Below, piece after piece: positions 48,187 to 57,552 of a stretch of 64,000 nt of DNA; the stretch's first letter is position 1, and each line of letters opens with the position of its first letter. The DNA lies in assembly GCF_014279795.1 (NCBI RefSeq), contig NZ_CP047945.1, forward strand, positions 1,508,572 to 1,572,571. Reading direction: 5' to 3'. Under the pieces are notes generated by a model. That model was not told the DNA's origin. It made no database searches and worked only from the letters and a program-made list of their open reading frames with translations. Source of the stretch: Synechococcus sp. PROS-7-1 (lineage in GTDB: Bacteria; Cyanobacteriota; Cyanobacteriia; PCC-6307; Cyanobiaceae). A program made the translations under genes and the position numbers.

Positions 48187-48521
48187 GGGATTTCAAGCAA
48201 TCAGTTCTTTGGTAGTGATCTACGACTCAGAGAGCAGCACTGCGTGCGTGATCCCTGACGGATCAACGCTCAACGCTGGCCAATCAGGTCTTCCCAAGTC
48301 AGGAACTGACGACTATCCACTTGATCCATGGATGAAGTCCATTGATCGCGAAGGGGACCAACTTCTTCGTCGAAGCACTCAGGAGCGTGATCGGCGGGGC
48401 GACTTCCCGACCATTCTTGCCAGAACGACATCTCAATCTCTGATCTTGAGACCAGCATTGAGTTTCCGCTTCGAAATATCCGTGTCCAGGGCTACCTGAG
48501 AAGGTGCACAGGGGCACAAAA
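48187..48521. other. 335-base stretch with only one doubtful small gene
   Basis: Between the ferredoxin start and the Nif11 gene end. It should hold the ferredoxin promoter next to 48187. The only coding candidate I would keep is the minus-strand frame 48270-48431, listed separately. No tRNA, terminator or repeat was seen. Confidence 0.6.
48270..48431 (-). CDS. Candidate small protein (53 aa)
   Basis: From ATG 48431 the frame encodes SFWQEWSGSRPADHAPECF, then DEEVGPLRDQWTSSMDQVD and SRQFLTWEDLIGQR. It is rich in Trp and Asp/Glu, poor in the Arg/Pro/Ser runs that mark shadow frames here, and its codons look like those of neighbouring genes. The ribosome-binding site is weak. I recognise no family; a real micro-protein is plausible but unproven. 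Confidence 0.4.
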   Translation of the reverse strand: MSFWQEWSGSRPADHAPECFDEEVGPLRDQWTSSMDQVDSRQFLTWEDLIGQR

Positions 48522-48767
48522 TCAACCCTGAATGAAATGGCGCAATCGCCTGGAGTCTTCAGCCATCCTGCGTTGCAACTCAGCCGACGGGGCATGAGCC
48601 TCTTCCCTGGCCTGAGCAGAGAACACATCCTCCTCGGTGATGTGAAGGCCGTGCTCACGAGCGAGCTCGATCAGAGCTTCAACAGACACAGGCTCGGCCA
48701 AGCTGGCTGCCAGAGCCGCGTCGGTCTCACGGAGGCGTAGGAAGGCATCAAGATCTTGGAGCGACAT
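48522..48767 (-). CDS. Nif11-domain protein
   Basis: An 81-residue product whose first 55 residues follow the Nif11 pattern: SLQDLDAFLRLRETDAALAA, then VEALIELAREHGLHITEEDV. Nif11 domains occur in nitrogen fixers and as leader peptides of ribosomal natural products such as the prochlorosins of picocyanobacteria. Here the C-terminus (ELQRRMAEDSRRLRHFIQG) has no cysteines and no core peptide after a GG cleavage site, so it is probably a stand-alone Nif11 protein rather than a lanthipeptide precursor. Confidence 0.7.
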   Translation of the reverse strand: MSLQDLDAFLRLRETDAALAASLAEPVSVEALIELAREHGLHITEEDVFSAQAREEAHAPSAELQRRMAEDSRRLRHFIQG

Positions 48768-48776
48768 TCGCTGCTG

Positions 48777-48995
48777 ATGTTGAGGCCCACCATTCCATCA
48801 CCACACGTTGCTGAGACTGCTTCAACCCGGTTCAGATTGGCGATCCAACGCCTGAGCCCGGTGCTTCTCAGAGCGGCCGGCGCGGTTCTGACGCCAATTG
48901 GGGGCGACGGAAGCAGCGATCCGAACTCCCCAGGGTTCCGTTACAGAATGGCCGTTCCAGGCGGCAACTTGAAGCTGCTCAATACCGATGCGTGA
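48777..48995 (+). CDS. Doubtful small frame (72 aa)
   Basis: The 220 bases between the Nif11 and coiled-coil genes hold a plus-strand frame from ATG 48777. Its second half (LSPVLLRAAGAVLTPIGGDG, then SPGFRYRMAVPGG) has codon use like neighbouring genes and its end overlaps the next start by eight bases. The first half looks less protein-like. I cannot tell whether it is real. Confidence 0.22.
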   Translation: MLRPTIPSPHVAETASTRFRLAIQRLSPVLLRAAGAVLTPIGGDGSSDPNSPGFRYRMAVPGGNLKLLNTDA

Positions 48996-49377
48996 GCGCC
49001 TCCTGCTCTTGATTCCAGTTGCCGGCTTCAGCTGTTTGCTGGTGTTATTCATGGTGTTCTGGCAAGCCATCCAATACCAGAACAACCGATTGCAGGGCCT
49101 CACGAATCGCTTGAAAGATCTCGAACAACGCGAAGAAGTGAACAGCCGGCAGCTCTTGGAGCAGCAGCTGGGCATGTTGAAGACCCGTCAACAGAAGCTG
49201 CAAACAGACATCCAAAGCTTGCAGAGCTTTCAGCGTGAATCCGCCAAACGGGAGGTGCGCTTGCTGGAGAGCCTCAGCCAAGGCGACACCCTTCCATCCA
49301 CACCGAAAGGACGATCGGCCGACGAGCCGGCAATCCCCAATCCCGTCACAACCGATCCATCAGCCCCTAGCCCTTAA
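48988..49377 (+). CDS. Membrane-anchored coiled-coil protein, unknown function
   Basis: A 129-residue product: one N-terminal membrane segment (about 4-28, LLLLIPVAGFSCLLVLFMVF), a Gln/Leu/Glu-rich coiled coil from about 30 to 98 (LTNRLKDLEQREEV, LLEQQLGMLKTRQQKL), and a Pro/Ser-rich tail. Topology puts the coil on one face of the membrane. No family recognised. The last 11 bases overlap the ABC permease gene on the other strand. Confidence 0.7.
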   Translation: MRERLLLLIPVAGFSCLLVLFMVFWQAIQYQNNRLQGLTNRLKDLEQREEVNSRQLLEQQLGMLKTRQQKLQTDIQSLQSFQRESAKREVRLLESLSQGDTLPSTPKGRSADEPAIPNPVTTDPSAPSP

Positions 49378-50227
49378 CCGCATCACCACTGGCGCTTGGA
49401 AGGATGAAGCGCTGAAGAATCACAAACAGGATCAAAACCGGAAGGATCGACACCACTGACCCCGCCGCGACGACACGCCAGTCGTTCGAGAAACTGCTGG
49501 CAAGCTGCTGCAGTCCGAGGGGCAGAGTGAACAGCTGGGGATCATCAAGGATCACCAAGGGCCAGAGGAAGTCGCTCCACGTTCCGATGAACACAAACAT
49601 CGCCAATGTGATCAGGTCGGCCCGGGCCGCCGGAATCATCACGTTCCACCATTCACCCAGCTTGCTGCAGCCATCGATGCGAGCGGCTTCCTCCAGTTCC
49701 ACCGGCACGCCAAGAAAACTTTGACGCAGAAGGTAGAGGCCAAAGGCGGTTGCAGCCTGGGGAATCACGAGGGCTAGGAGGGTGTTTCTTAGGCCCAGCT
49801 GCACCATCAGCAGATAGAGAGGAATCATCACCACCTGGAAAGGGATGAGGATGGTGGCGACCACGAGGGCCAGAACCAGTCCCCGTCCTGCAAATTGCAT
49901 GCGCGCCAAGGGATAGGCCGCCAGCGAGCAGAACAGAAGATTGGCCACCACAGCCACCAGGCTCACGATGGTGCTGTTCAGCAGGTATTGCCCCAGAGGA
50001 TTGTCCTGGAACAATCGGCCATAGGCGTCGAGGCTCGGTTGCGCCGGTAGCAACGCCGGAGGGCTGGTGAAGATGTCCTCGGCCGGGCCTTTGAGCGACG
50101 TGCTCACGAGCCAAAGCAGCGGCACCAGCACCACCAAAGCCAGCAGGATCAGCAACAGAAGCTGAAGCACGGTGAGAAGCGTGATGCGGTCCTTCGCCAG
50201 TGCGCGGGTCTTCTGGTGACGGGCCAT
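49367..50227 (-). CDS. Sugar-type ABC transporter permease (MalG/UgpE class)
   Basis: A 286-residue permease with six hydrophobic segments. The cytoplasmic EAA loop ELEEAARIDGCSKLGEWWNV and the IPQAATAFGLYLLRQSF segment fit the second permease of carbohydrate ABC importers (as in GgtD or UgpE). The partner permease, binding protein and ATPase are not in this window. It starts four bases after the leuA stop on the same strand, so it is probably cotranscribed with leuA. Substrate unknown. Confidence 0.88.
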   Translation of the reverse strand: MARHQKTRALAKDRITLLTVLQLLLLILLALVVLVPLLWLVSTSLKGPAEDIFTSPPALLPAQPSLDAYGRLFQDNPLGQYLLNSTIVSLVAVVANLLFCSLAAYPLARMQFAGRGLVLALVVATILIPFQVVMIPLYLLMVQLGLRNTLLALVIPQAATAFGLYLLRQSFLGVPVELEEAARIDGCSKLGEWWNVMIPAARADLITLAMFVFIGTWSDFLWPLVILDDPQLFTLPLGLQQLASSFSNDWRVVAAGSVVSILPVLILFVILQRFILPSASGDAVKG

Positions 50228-50231
50228 CGGA

Positions 50232-51854
50232 TCAGAGGGTGGGGCTGGCATCCAAAGGAGTGGCATCCCGCTGGGGATGAAGGGTTGGGTTCAGGGACCC
50301 GGCCACCAGGCGATTCAGGGCATTCACAAAAGCCTGAGCGGCAGCCACCACCACGTCGGTGTCGGCAGCATGGCCGGAAAAGAGCTGACCGTCACGTCTC
50401 AGCCGGATCGTGACCTCACCCATGGCATCAATGCCCTCGGTGACGGACTTCACCGAAAACTCCATCAGTTCGTTGGGTTCACCGGCCAGTGCATTGAGGG
50501 CACGGCACACGGCATCCACAGGGCCTGTGCCAATCGCGGCCTCACTCTGTTCTCGGCCCTCCTCATCGAGCAGGGTGACGGTGGCCGTGGGCTGCAGGTT
50601 GGTACCGCAGCTCACCTGCACAGACTTGAGCTGATAGCGGGCATCGGGTTGCTGAACCTGCTCGCTCACGATCGCCTCAAGATCGCGATCGGTGATGTCG
50701 CGCTTGCGATCAGCCAACTCCTTGAACCGGGCGAAGGCGTCGTCGAGGTCTTCACGACTGAGGTCGTAGCCGAGCTCTTCGAGACGGGCACGCACCGCAC
50801 TGCGGCCGCTCAGCTTCCCGAGGGAGATCCGGTTGTCCGAGAGACCAACCGTGCGGGCATCGACGATCTCGTAAGTGAGGCGATTTTTGAGAACGCCATC
50901 TTGGTGAATGCCCGATTCATGGGCAAAGGCATTCGCACCCACGATTGCCTTGTTGGGCTGCACCACCATGCCGGTGAGGTTGGAGACCAAACGCGACGTC
51001 TTCGTGATCTCCTCAGTGCGCACACCTGTTAACGGGGTGGGGGAGTCGTCCTCTCGGCCGAAGAAGGGATTGAAGTAGCGGCGACGCACATGCAAGGCCA
51101 TCACCAGCTCTTCCAGAGCCGCGTTACCGGCGCGTTCGCCGATGCCGTTGATCGTGCACTCCAGCTGGCGGGCGCCGTTTTTCACGGCCTCCAGGAAGTT
51201 GGCCACAGCCAAACCGAGATCGTTGTGGCCATGCACTGACAGCACGGCATCGCCGATGTTGGGCACGTGCTGATCGATACCGGCGATCAAGGCGCCGAAC
51301 TCGGCTGGTGTGGTGTAGCCCACGGTGTCGGGGATGTTGATCGTGCTGGCGCCGGCGGCAATGGCCGCTTCGATCACTTCATACAGAAATTCGGGGTCAC
51401 TGCGACCGGCGTCCTCGCAGGAGAACTCCACGTCGTCGACCAGAGAGCGGGCGTAAGCCACCATCTCGGGCACGATCGCCAACACCTCCTGGCGGCTCTT
51501 GCGCAGTTTGTGCTCGAGGTGAATGTCGCTGGTGGCGATGAAGGTGTGAATGCGGCGGCGAGGTGCAGGGGCCACCGCATCCGCGCAGGCCTTGATGTCC
51601 CCGCGGGAAGCGCGGGCCAGGCCGCAGATGATTGGCCCCTGCTCTCCACCCACCTGCTGGGCGATGCGCTGAACGGCATTGAAATCGCCAGGACTGGCAA
51701 AAGGAAAGCCCGCTTCGATCACGTCGACGCCAAGCCGCGCCAGTTGCTGGGCAATGGCCAGCTTTTCCTCGAGGTTGAGGCTGGCGCCCGGCGACTGCTC
51801 ACCATCCCTGAGGGTGGTGTCGAAGATCAGAACGCGGCCTGGATCATGGGCCAT
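50232..51854 (-). CDS. leuA: 2-Isopropylmalate synthase
   Basis: First committed step of leucine synthesis: acetyl-CoA plus 2-oxoisovalerate. The 540-residue product has [16 protein letters not shown], the metal and substrate motif [28 protein letters not shown] and [14 protein letters not shown], and a C-terminal regulatory domain (about 395-515) that binds leucine for feedback inhibition. The ABC permease gene follows at once. No leucine attenuator peptide was noticed upstream. Confidence 0.97.
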   Translation of the reverse strand: MAHDPGRVLIFDTTLRDGEQSPGASLNLEEKLAIAQQLARLGVDVIEAGFPFASPGDFNAVQRIAQQVGGEQGPIICGLARASRGDIKACADAVAPAPRRRIHTFIATSDIHLEHKLRKSRQEVLAIVPEMVAYARSLVDDVEFSCEDAGRSDPEFLYEVIEAAIAAGASTINIPDTVGYTTPAEFGALIAGIDQHVPNIGDAVLSVHGHNDLGLAVANFLEAVKNGARQLECTINGIGERAGNAALEELVMALHVRRRYFNPFFGREDDSPTPLTGVRTEEITKTSRLVSNLTGMVVQPNKAIVGANAFAHESGIHQDGVLKNRLTYEIVDARTVGLSDNRISLGKLSGRSAVRARLEELGYDLSREDLDDAFARFKELADRKRDITDRDLEAIVSEQVQQPDARYQLKSVQVSCGTNLQPTATVTLLDEEGREQSEAAIGTGPVDAVCRALNALAGEPNELMEFSVKSVTEGIDAMGEVTIRLRRDGQLFSGHAADTDVVVAAAQAFVNALNRLVAGSLNPTLHPQRDATPLDASPTL

Positions 51855-51936
51855 GGCAACAGCCTCGACGCGATTTAGTCGGAATGACTATGAGTTAGCC
51901 CACTTTAAGGGAACGGACCTGGGAAAACCCAGGGAA

Positions 51937-53550
51937 ATGGCCCTGATGCCGGGTACATTCATGCCACTGCACAGGGGGATAGTGGCCAACGGAGCTCTCG
52001 CGCTCGTTCTCCACGCCCATCTTCCTTACGTGCGCGGAGCTGAACCGCAGTCGCTGGAAGAGGACTGGTTTTTTCAGGCCCTGATCGAGTGCTACCTGCC
52101 GCTTCTGGACACCCTGGAGGCAGCGGCAGCCGATCCTTTGCAAGAGGCTCGGCTCACCATGGGCCTGTCGCCCACCCTGCTCTCGCTGCTGGCCGACCGC
52201 ACCTTGCAATCCCGGTTTCCCGCCTGGGTTGAGGCCAGGCTGAGGCTGCTGGAGCAAGCACCCAAGGATCGACGGGAGGCAGCCAACGACCTCGGCCTGT
52301 CATTTCAAAAACACCTGAAGGCCTGGAAAGCCTGCGAAGGCGATTTGATCAGCCGCTTCGCGGCTTTGCAGCGGCAGGGGGTGGTGGATTTACTCACCTG
52401 CGGGGCCACCCACGGCTATCTGCCCCTGCTGCGGGAACACCCGGAAACCGTGCGCGCCCAGCTGCGCACGGCCGTGCGCGAACACCACCGCCTGATCGGC
52501 GAACGACCGCTGGGAATCTGGCTGCCGGAATGCGCGTATTACGAGGGCCTCGACCGCTGGATGCGGGATGCCGGCCTGCGCTATGCGGTGTTGGATGGCC
52601 ATGGCCTGCTCCACGCTGAGCCCCGTCCGCGTTATGGGGTCTATGCCCCGATCGTGAGCCGGCAAGGCGTGGCATTTTTCGGGCGCGACAGCGATGCCAC
52701 CTTGCCGGTGTGGTCCGCAAGGGACGGCTACCCCGGTGATCCCCTGTACCGGGAATTCCACCGAGATCTGGGCTGGGATCTACCCGCAGCACAGGTCGAG
52801 GCCCATGGCCTGCCCACTGGACGTCCACTGGGTCTCAAGCTGCATCGGGTGAGTGATCCGAGCGGGGGTCTTGATGGCAAATGCCCCTATGAACCGGAGA
52901 GAGCACGCCAGCGAACACAGGAGCATGCCAAACACTTTCTGCAGGGTCGGCGCGAACAGCTCGAGCGCTTGCAGGCGGGCATGGCCACCGAGCCCCTCCT
53001 GGTGGCACCATTCGATGCCGAACTGTTTGGCCACTGGTGGTTTGAGGGGCCGCACTTTCTGCGGGAGCTCTTCCGTCAGGGGCCTGCAGAAGGCGTGCGC
53101 TTCACGAGCCTGCGCGGGGTGCTGGCTAGCAGCCCGAACCTGCAGCTGTGTGCACCGTGCCCATCCAGCTGGGGACGGGGAGGGTTTCACGATTACTGGC
53201 TCAATGAAACCAATGCTTGGATCATCCCTGAATGGAGCCGGGCCGGGCGGGCGATGGTGGAGCGCTGCAGCCGCGGCGTGGGAAGCGAAGCCGATCTGAG
53301 GCTGCTCCACCAGGCGGGCCGAGAGCTGCTGCTGGCCCAGTCATCCGATTGGAGCTTCATCCTGCGGGCCGGCACTACCACCGAACTCGCCAAGGAGAGG
53401 ATCGAGCGTCACCTCGCGCGCTTCTGGCGGCTGATGGCGGCCATCGACCGGCGCGAAGACCTACCCGAGCATTGGCTGGAGGACGTGGAAGCTGAAGACG
53501 CTGTGTTCCCGCTGATTCAGCCGGCCGACTGGGTGAGCATCGGCAACTGA
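51937..53550 (+). CDS. GH57 alpha-glucan enzyme (branching-enzyme-like)
   Basis: A 537-residue GH57 enzyme with a DUF1957-type middle and a C-terminal helical domain. The opening LVLHAHLPYVRG, the catalytic nucleophile Glu in GIWLPECAYYEGL and the acid in FDAELFGHWWFEGP are all present. Family members with this layout include 1,4-alpha-glucan branching enzymes and 4-alpha-glucanotransferases, so a role in glycogen structure is likely. Start is uncertain: ATGs at 51937, 51946 and 51961 lie in frame. The end overlaps crtL by 34 bases. Confidence 0.88.
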   Translation: MALMPGTFMPLHRGIVANGALALVLHAHLPYVRGAEPQSLEEDWFFQALIECYLPLLDTLEAAAADPLQEARLTMGLSPTLLSLLADRTLQSRFPAWVEARLRLLEQAPKDRREAANDLGLSFQKHLKAWKACEGDLISRFAALQRQGVVDLLTCGATHGYLPLLREHPETVRAQLRTAVREHHRLIGERPLGIWLPECAYYEGLDRWMRDAGLRYAVLDGHGLLHAEPRPRYGVYAPIVSRQGVAFFGRDSDATLPVWSARDGYPGDPLYREFHRDLGWDLPAAQVEAHGLPTGRPLGLKLHRVSDPSGGLDGKCPYEPERARQRTQEHAKHFLQGRREQLERLQAGMATEPLLVAPFDAELFGHWWFEGPHFLRELFRQGPAEGVRFTSLRGVLASSPNLQLCAPCPSSWGRGGFHDYWLNETNAWIIPEWSRAGRAMVERCSRGVGSEADLRLLHQAGRELLLAQSSDWSFILRAGTTTELAKERIERHLARFWRLMAAIDRREDLPEHWLEDVEAEDAVFPLIQPADWVSIGN

Positions 53551-54770
53551 GAAGAAGAAACACCCAGCACCAACCCCCGCCGCAACTCCCAAGGGGATAA
53601 AGCAAACAAGCGCAGCATCACCGCCATTAAGCGCGGCAACGGCAGGGTGTTGGTGAGGAAGCCAAACCACTCCTCCCGGGGCAGAGAGAAGAAAGTAGAG
53701 AAATGGGTGCGCAATAGAGCTTCGTTGAAGCCCATCAACCGCCCCAGCCCAAACTGATAAAGCTGATGGCGCAGCACCAGCTCCATCGGCCAGAGCGCCT
53801 GCCAACCCCGTTTTGCCAAGGCCGCTGAGCTCAGGTTTGGATTGGCAAGGGCATCCGCTAAGGATTGGGCCAGATCAGGCCCCCGCCGCAGCAGCGCTCC
53901 CACCATGTAGCCCGAAGCCGGATGCACCATGCTCGCCGCACCACCAAAAGCCAGCAGCGGCTGGCTCCGGTCTGGCAGCGGCAGGTTCATCGGGAAGAGG
54001 CAGAACTCCTCATGGATCACCTCGGTGATCTGCACGCCCCGCTGATCCAAGCGCTGCTGCAGCCGTTGCTTGAGCACGTCGTAGGGCACCCCCGGTGCCA
54101 ATGCGAGCGACGTCTCCTCCACAAAGAACAACCCATCGCCCAGATCCATCGCGTACAAAAACGTGGGTGGTTCGCTGCGCTGTTCCTCACTGAGGTGATC
54201 GCAGCGGTAGTCCATCAGCACAAACCGATCCGCTTCAATCGGCGGCTTGGAGAAACGCCCCACCACGCCGTAGGCCGCCTGCCCAGCCACCGGTCCCTGA
54301 TCTGGCCGGCGAATGTGGGGCGTGCGCGAGCCGGAAGCATCGATCACCAGGCGCGCCTGCAACATTGTTCCCGATGCGCAGATCACGTTGGTGGTTGCAC
54401 CAGCAACCTCCACCCGTTCAGCCGTGTCTTGATGCCACACCACACCCTCAGCTCGCTCCAGCCAGTAGCGCTGCAAGGCAGCACGATCAAACAAGCCGTA
54501 GTCGATCCCGTGGGCATGGCTCTGATCCTGAGCCGTTGAGCCGCCTGCATCGAAATAACTGACGGTGTCGCTCCAGCGGTGCTCCAGCAAGTGCTCGAGC
54601 CCAACCATCTTCAGTTCATCAGCCCAAATGCCGTAGGTGTTCGGCCAGAGGGCATCCACCGGATCGGGGGCAATCCCCGCAACAGCCACACCGCGTTGGT
54701 TCAGTTCCGAGGCGATGCAGAGGGCGGCAGGGCCGCCCCCCAGCACCAACACATCCACCGGCTCAGCCAA
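53517..54770 (-). CDS. crtL: Lycopene cyclase (CrtL type)
   Basis: FAD flavoprotein that closes the rings of lycopene, leading to beta-carotene and zeaxanthin. The 417-residue product opens with the dinucleotide motif VLVLGGGPAALCIASELN, and has the cyclase signatures LVIDASGSRTP, FLYAMDLGDGLFFVEETSLA, FGGAASMVHPASGYMVG and the C-terminal GFLTNTLPL. Beta versus epsilon specificity needs alignment. It starts two bases after the gyrA stop, so it is cotranscribed with gyrA; the end overlaps the GH57 gene. Confidence 0.94.
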   Translation of the reverse strand: MAEPVDVLVLGGGPAALCIASELNQRGVAVAGIAPDPVDALWPNTYGIWADELKMVGLEHLLEHRWSDTVSYFDAGGSTAQDQSHAHGIDYGLFDRAALQRYWLERAEGVVWHQDTAERVEVAGATTNVICASGTMLQARLVIDASGSRTPHIRRPDQGPVAGQAAYGVVGRFSKPPIEADRFVLMDYRCDHLSEEQRSEPPTFLYAMDLGDGLFFVEETSLALAPGVPYDVLKQRLQQRLDQRGVQITEVIHEEFCLFPMNLPLPDRSQPLLAFGGAASMVHPASGYMVGALLRRGPDLAQSLADALANPNLSSAALAKRGWQALWPMELVLRHQLYQFGLGRLMGFNEALLRTHFSTFFSLPREEWFGFLTNTLPLPRLMAVMLRLFALSPWELRRGLVLGVSSSQLPMLTQSAG

Positions 54771-54772
54771 GG

Positions 54773-57415
54773 TCAGCTGTCCTGGGGCTCAGAGCTAACG
54801 GCAGTCTCAGCAGCCTCGCCTTCCGTTTCAGCGTCGGTCACCTCATCCGACTCAGCATCGGATTCGGCTTCCGGCGGTACCAGCACCACCTCGGAGAGAC
54901 GATCGCCCTTGTCGAGCCGCTGGAGGCGCACCCCCGTGGCCGCCCGTGACTGCTGGGGAATGGAATCGGCGCTGGTGCGCACAATCACGCCCTTCTCGCT
55001 CACCAGCAACACCTCTTCGCCCGCGCCAAGCACCCGCAGGCCGACCAAGGCATCGGCATCGGTGCGGAACTTGATCGCCCGCAGGCCCATGCCCGCCCGC
55101 TTCTGAAGACGGAACTGGGTGACGGGCACGCGCTTGCCCAAACCAGAGGCCGAAGCCACCAGCACCCAGGGACCATCACTAGCCGCGCCGGCCTCGTCAT
55201 CGCCTGAGTCGTCGTCGCTGCTCTGGGCCACCCGATCGGCCAGCTCCACGGGCAACACATCCATGCTCACCAGGGCATCACCGTCGCGCAGATTCATCGA
55301 GCGCACGCCGCGGGCGGTGCGTCCGAGGGGCCGCAGCTCATCGTCACTGAGACGGAAGTGAATGGTCATGCCGGCCCGTGAGCCGATCAGCACGCTGTCG
55401 CCCGGTACCGCCAGGCGCACCCAGGTGAGCGCATCGCCTTCCTCCAGGCCGATAGCAATCAAACCGTTGGAGCGGATGTTGCTGAAGGCCGACAGGCGCG
55501 TGCGCTTGATGAAGCCCCCCTGGGTGAGCATCAGCAGATCGGTGTCGTCGTTGAACTCCGACACCGCCAGCAGCGAAGTGATCATCTCCTCGCGCGGAAT
55601 CGGCAGCAACTGCACCACTGGCGTGCCCTTGGCGGTTCGGCTGCATTGGGGCACCCGATAGGCCGGCAGGGCATAGGACACGCCCCGGTCGCTGAACAAC
55701 AGCAGGGTGTCGTGGTCGTTGCAGCCGATGAACAGCTTCACGGCCTCCTCCCCTTGGCTACGGGTGCCGGCCTTGCCGCGGGTACCACGACTGGTGGCTT
55801 CGAACTCGCTCACCGGCATGCGCTTGAGATAACCGGTTTCGGTGAGCAGCACCACCGAGCGCTCATTGGCGATCAGGTCGATGTCATCCAGACCACCCCC
55901 AAGATCGAGAATTTCAGTGCGCCGGGGGATGGCATGGCGGTCGCGCAACTGGGCCAGTTCGTCCTGGATGATTCCGAACACCCGCTCGCGCCGGCCAAGG
56001 ATGTCCTTGTAATCGGCAATCTTGGTGACCAGATCCTCATGCTCTAGCCGGATCTTGTCCGCCTCCAGAGCTGTAAGGCGGCGCAGCTGCATCTGCAGGA
56101 TCGCGTCCGCTTGCACGTCAGACAAACCATGACGCTCCTGCAGTTGTTGGCGTGCAGTCGCCGTATCGGGAGCAGCCCTGATCAAGGCAATGATCGGGTC
56201 GAGCTGATCGAGGGCCAGCAGCAAGCCCAACAGGATGTGGTCCCGCTCTTCGGCCTTGCGCAAGAAATAACGGGTGCGCCGTTCGATGGTCTCGACCCGG
56301 AAGTCGAGGAACACCTCGAGCATCTTGCGCAAGGTGAGCAGGATCGGTTCCCCATTCACCAGCGCCAACATGTGCGCGCTGAAATTGCTCTGCAGTGGGG
56401 TGAGTTTGTAGAGGTTGTTCAGCACCACCTGGGGATAGGCATCCCTGCGCAGCTCCACAACGATGCGCATGCCATCGCGGTCGCTCTCATCGCGGATGTC
56501 GGAAATCCCCTCGAGCTTCTTGTCGTTCACCATCTCGGCGATGCGCTCAATCATCGCCGCCTTGTTGGTCTGGTATGGCAGCGCAGTGATGATCACGGCA
56601 TCACGGTCCGGGCGACCAGGGACCTCAAGGGTCTCGATCGCTGCCACGCCGCGCATCGTCACGGACCCGCGCCCGCTCAGATAGGTCTCCTTGATGCCTG
56701 TGCGGCCAAGAATCTGGCCTCCCGTCGGAAAGTCCGGCCCAGGGATCAGAGCCATCAACTCCTGATCACTGAGTTCGGGGTTCTCGATCAGTGCGAGCAG
56801 GCCGGCGATCAACTCCCCCAGGTTGTGAGGAGGGATGTTGGTGGCCATCCCCACGGCGATGCCGGCAGACCCATTCAGTAACAGCTGAGGAATTCGCGAC
56901 GGCAACACCGTGGGCTCTTGCTGAGAGCCATCGAAGTTGTCGACGTAATCGACCGTCTCCGCCTCGATGTCTTCCAGCAGGCTGTCGGTGGTGAGCGCCT
57001 TCAGCCGCGATTCCGTGTAACGCATGGCCGCCGGCGGATCGTTGTCCACCGATCCGAAATTGCCATGGCCGTCGATCAGGGGCATCGACATGGAGAAGTC
57101 CTGGGCCATGCGCACCAGGGCGTCGTAAACCGCCGTGTCGCCGTGGGGGTGGTACTTACCAAGCACCTCACCCACCACACGGGCACATTTTCGGTAAGGC
57201 CGATCGCTGGTGAGCCCGAGCTCGTACATCGCATAAAGAATGCGCCGATGCACGGGTTTCAGGCCATCGCGAGCATCGGGCAACGCCCGGCCCACGATCA
57301 CGCTCATCGCGTACTCGAGATACGAGCGCGACATCTCGATGCGCAGATCCGTCTGGATGATCCGATCGTCGGAATCTCCGGGACCACCACTGCCTGGCCC
57401 CACTGGATCCGCCAT
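54773..57415 (-). CDS. gyrA: DNA gyrase subunit A
   Basis: Breakage-reunion subunit of gyrase. The 880-residue product from ATG 57415 ([13 protein letters not shown]) has [20 protein letters not shown], the catalytic Tyr in [11 protein letters not shown], and a C-terminal DNA-wrapping domain with repeated beta-propeller blades ([70 protein letters not shown]). The GyrA box, canonically QRRGGKG, reads here SRGTRGKAG. The tail is strongly acidic. A paralogue closer to ParC usually exists in these genomes, so the name rests on overall similarity. Confidence 0.92.
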   Translation of the reverse strand: MADPVGPGSGGPGDSDDRIIQTDLRIEMSRSYLEYAMSVIVGRALPDARDGLKPVHRRILYAMYELGLTSDRPYRKCARVVGEVLGKYHPHGDTAVYDALVRMAQDFSMSMPLIDGHGNFGSVDNDPPAAMRYTESRLKALTTDSLLEDIEAETVDYVDNFDGSQQEPTVLPSRIPQLLLNGSAGIAVGMATNIPPHNLGELIAGLLALIENPELSDQELMALIPGPDFPTGGQILGRTGIKETYLSGRGSVTMRGVAAIETLEVPGRPDRDAVIITALPYQTNKAAMIERIAEMVNDKKLEGISDIRDESDRDGMRIVVELRRDAYPQVVLNNLYKLTPLQSNFSAHMLALVNGEPILLTLRKMLEVFLDFRVETIERRTRYFLRKAEERDHILLGLLLALDQLDPIIALIRAAPDTATARQQLQERHGLSDVQADAILQMQLRRLTALEADKIRLEHEDLVTKIADYKDILGRRERVFGIIQDELAQLRDRHAIPRRTEILDLGGGLDDIDLIANERSVVLLTETGYLKRMPVSEFEATSRGTRGKAGTRSQGEEAVKLFIGCNDHDTLLLFSDRGVSYALPAYRVPQCSRTAKGTPVVQLLPIPREEMITSLLAVSEFNDDTDLLMLTQGGFIKRTRLSAFSNIRSNGLIAIGLEEGDALTWVRLAVPGDSVLIGSRAGMTIHFRLSDDELRPLGRTARGVRSMNLRDGDALVSMDVLPVELADRVAQSSDDDSGDDEAGAASDGPWVLVASASGLGKRVPVTQFRLQKRAGMGLRAIKFRTDADALVGLRVLGAGEEVLLVSEKGVIVRTSADSIPQQSRAATGVRLQRLDKGDRLSEVVLVPPEAESDAESDEVTDAETEGEAAETAVSSEPQDS

Positions 57416-57552
57416 ACAAGACCTAAATGCCGTAGACCACTTTATCGCGCCTTCGGCAGGGCACAACCGAGCCGGTTTTCGTTTGCTGGCGCTGGCGGAT
57501 CAAGAGGCGATACGCCCCTACCATTTGCCGCATCTTGCTGGTCTCGCAGTCG

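Noticed and set aside
48299-48658. 119-codon minus-strand frame between ferredoxin and Nif11 genes
   Set aside because: Overlaps the Nif11 gene in another frame and has shadow-like composition; the 48270-48431 frame is the better candidate.
48522-48767. Prochlorosin-type lanthipeptide precursor
   Set aside because: No Cys-rich core, no GG leader cleavage site and no LanM enzyme in the window.
48768-48987. Signal recognition particle RNA
   Set aside because: A GGAAGCAGC string at 48909-48917 recalls the SRP tetraloop region, but the flanking conserved bases and pairing are absent.
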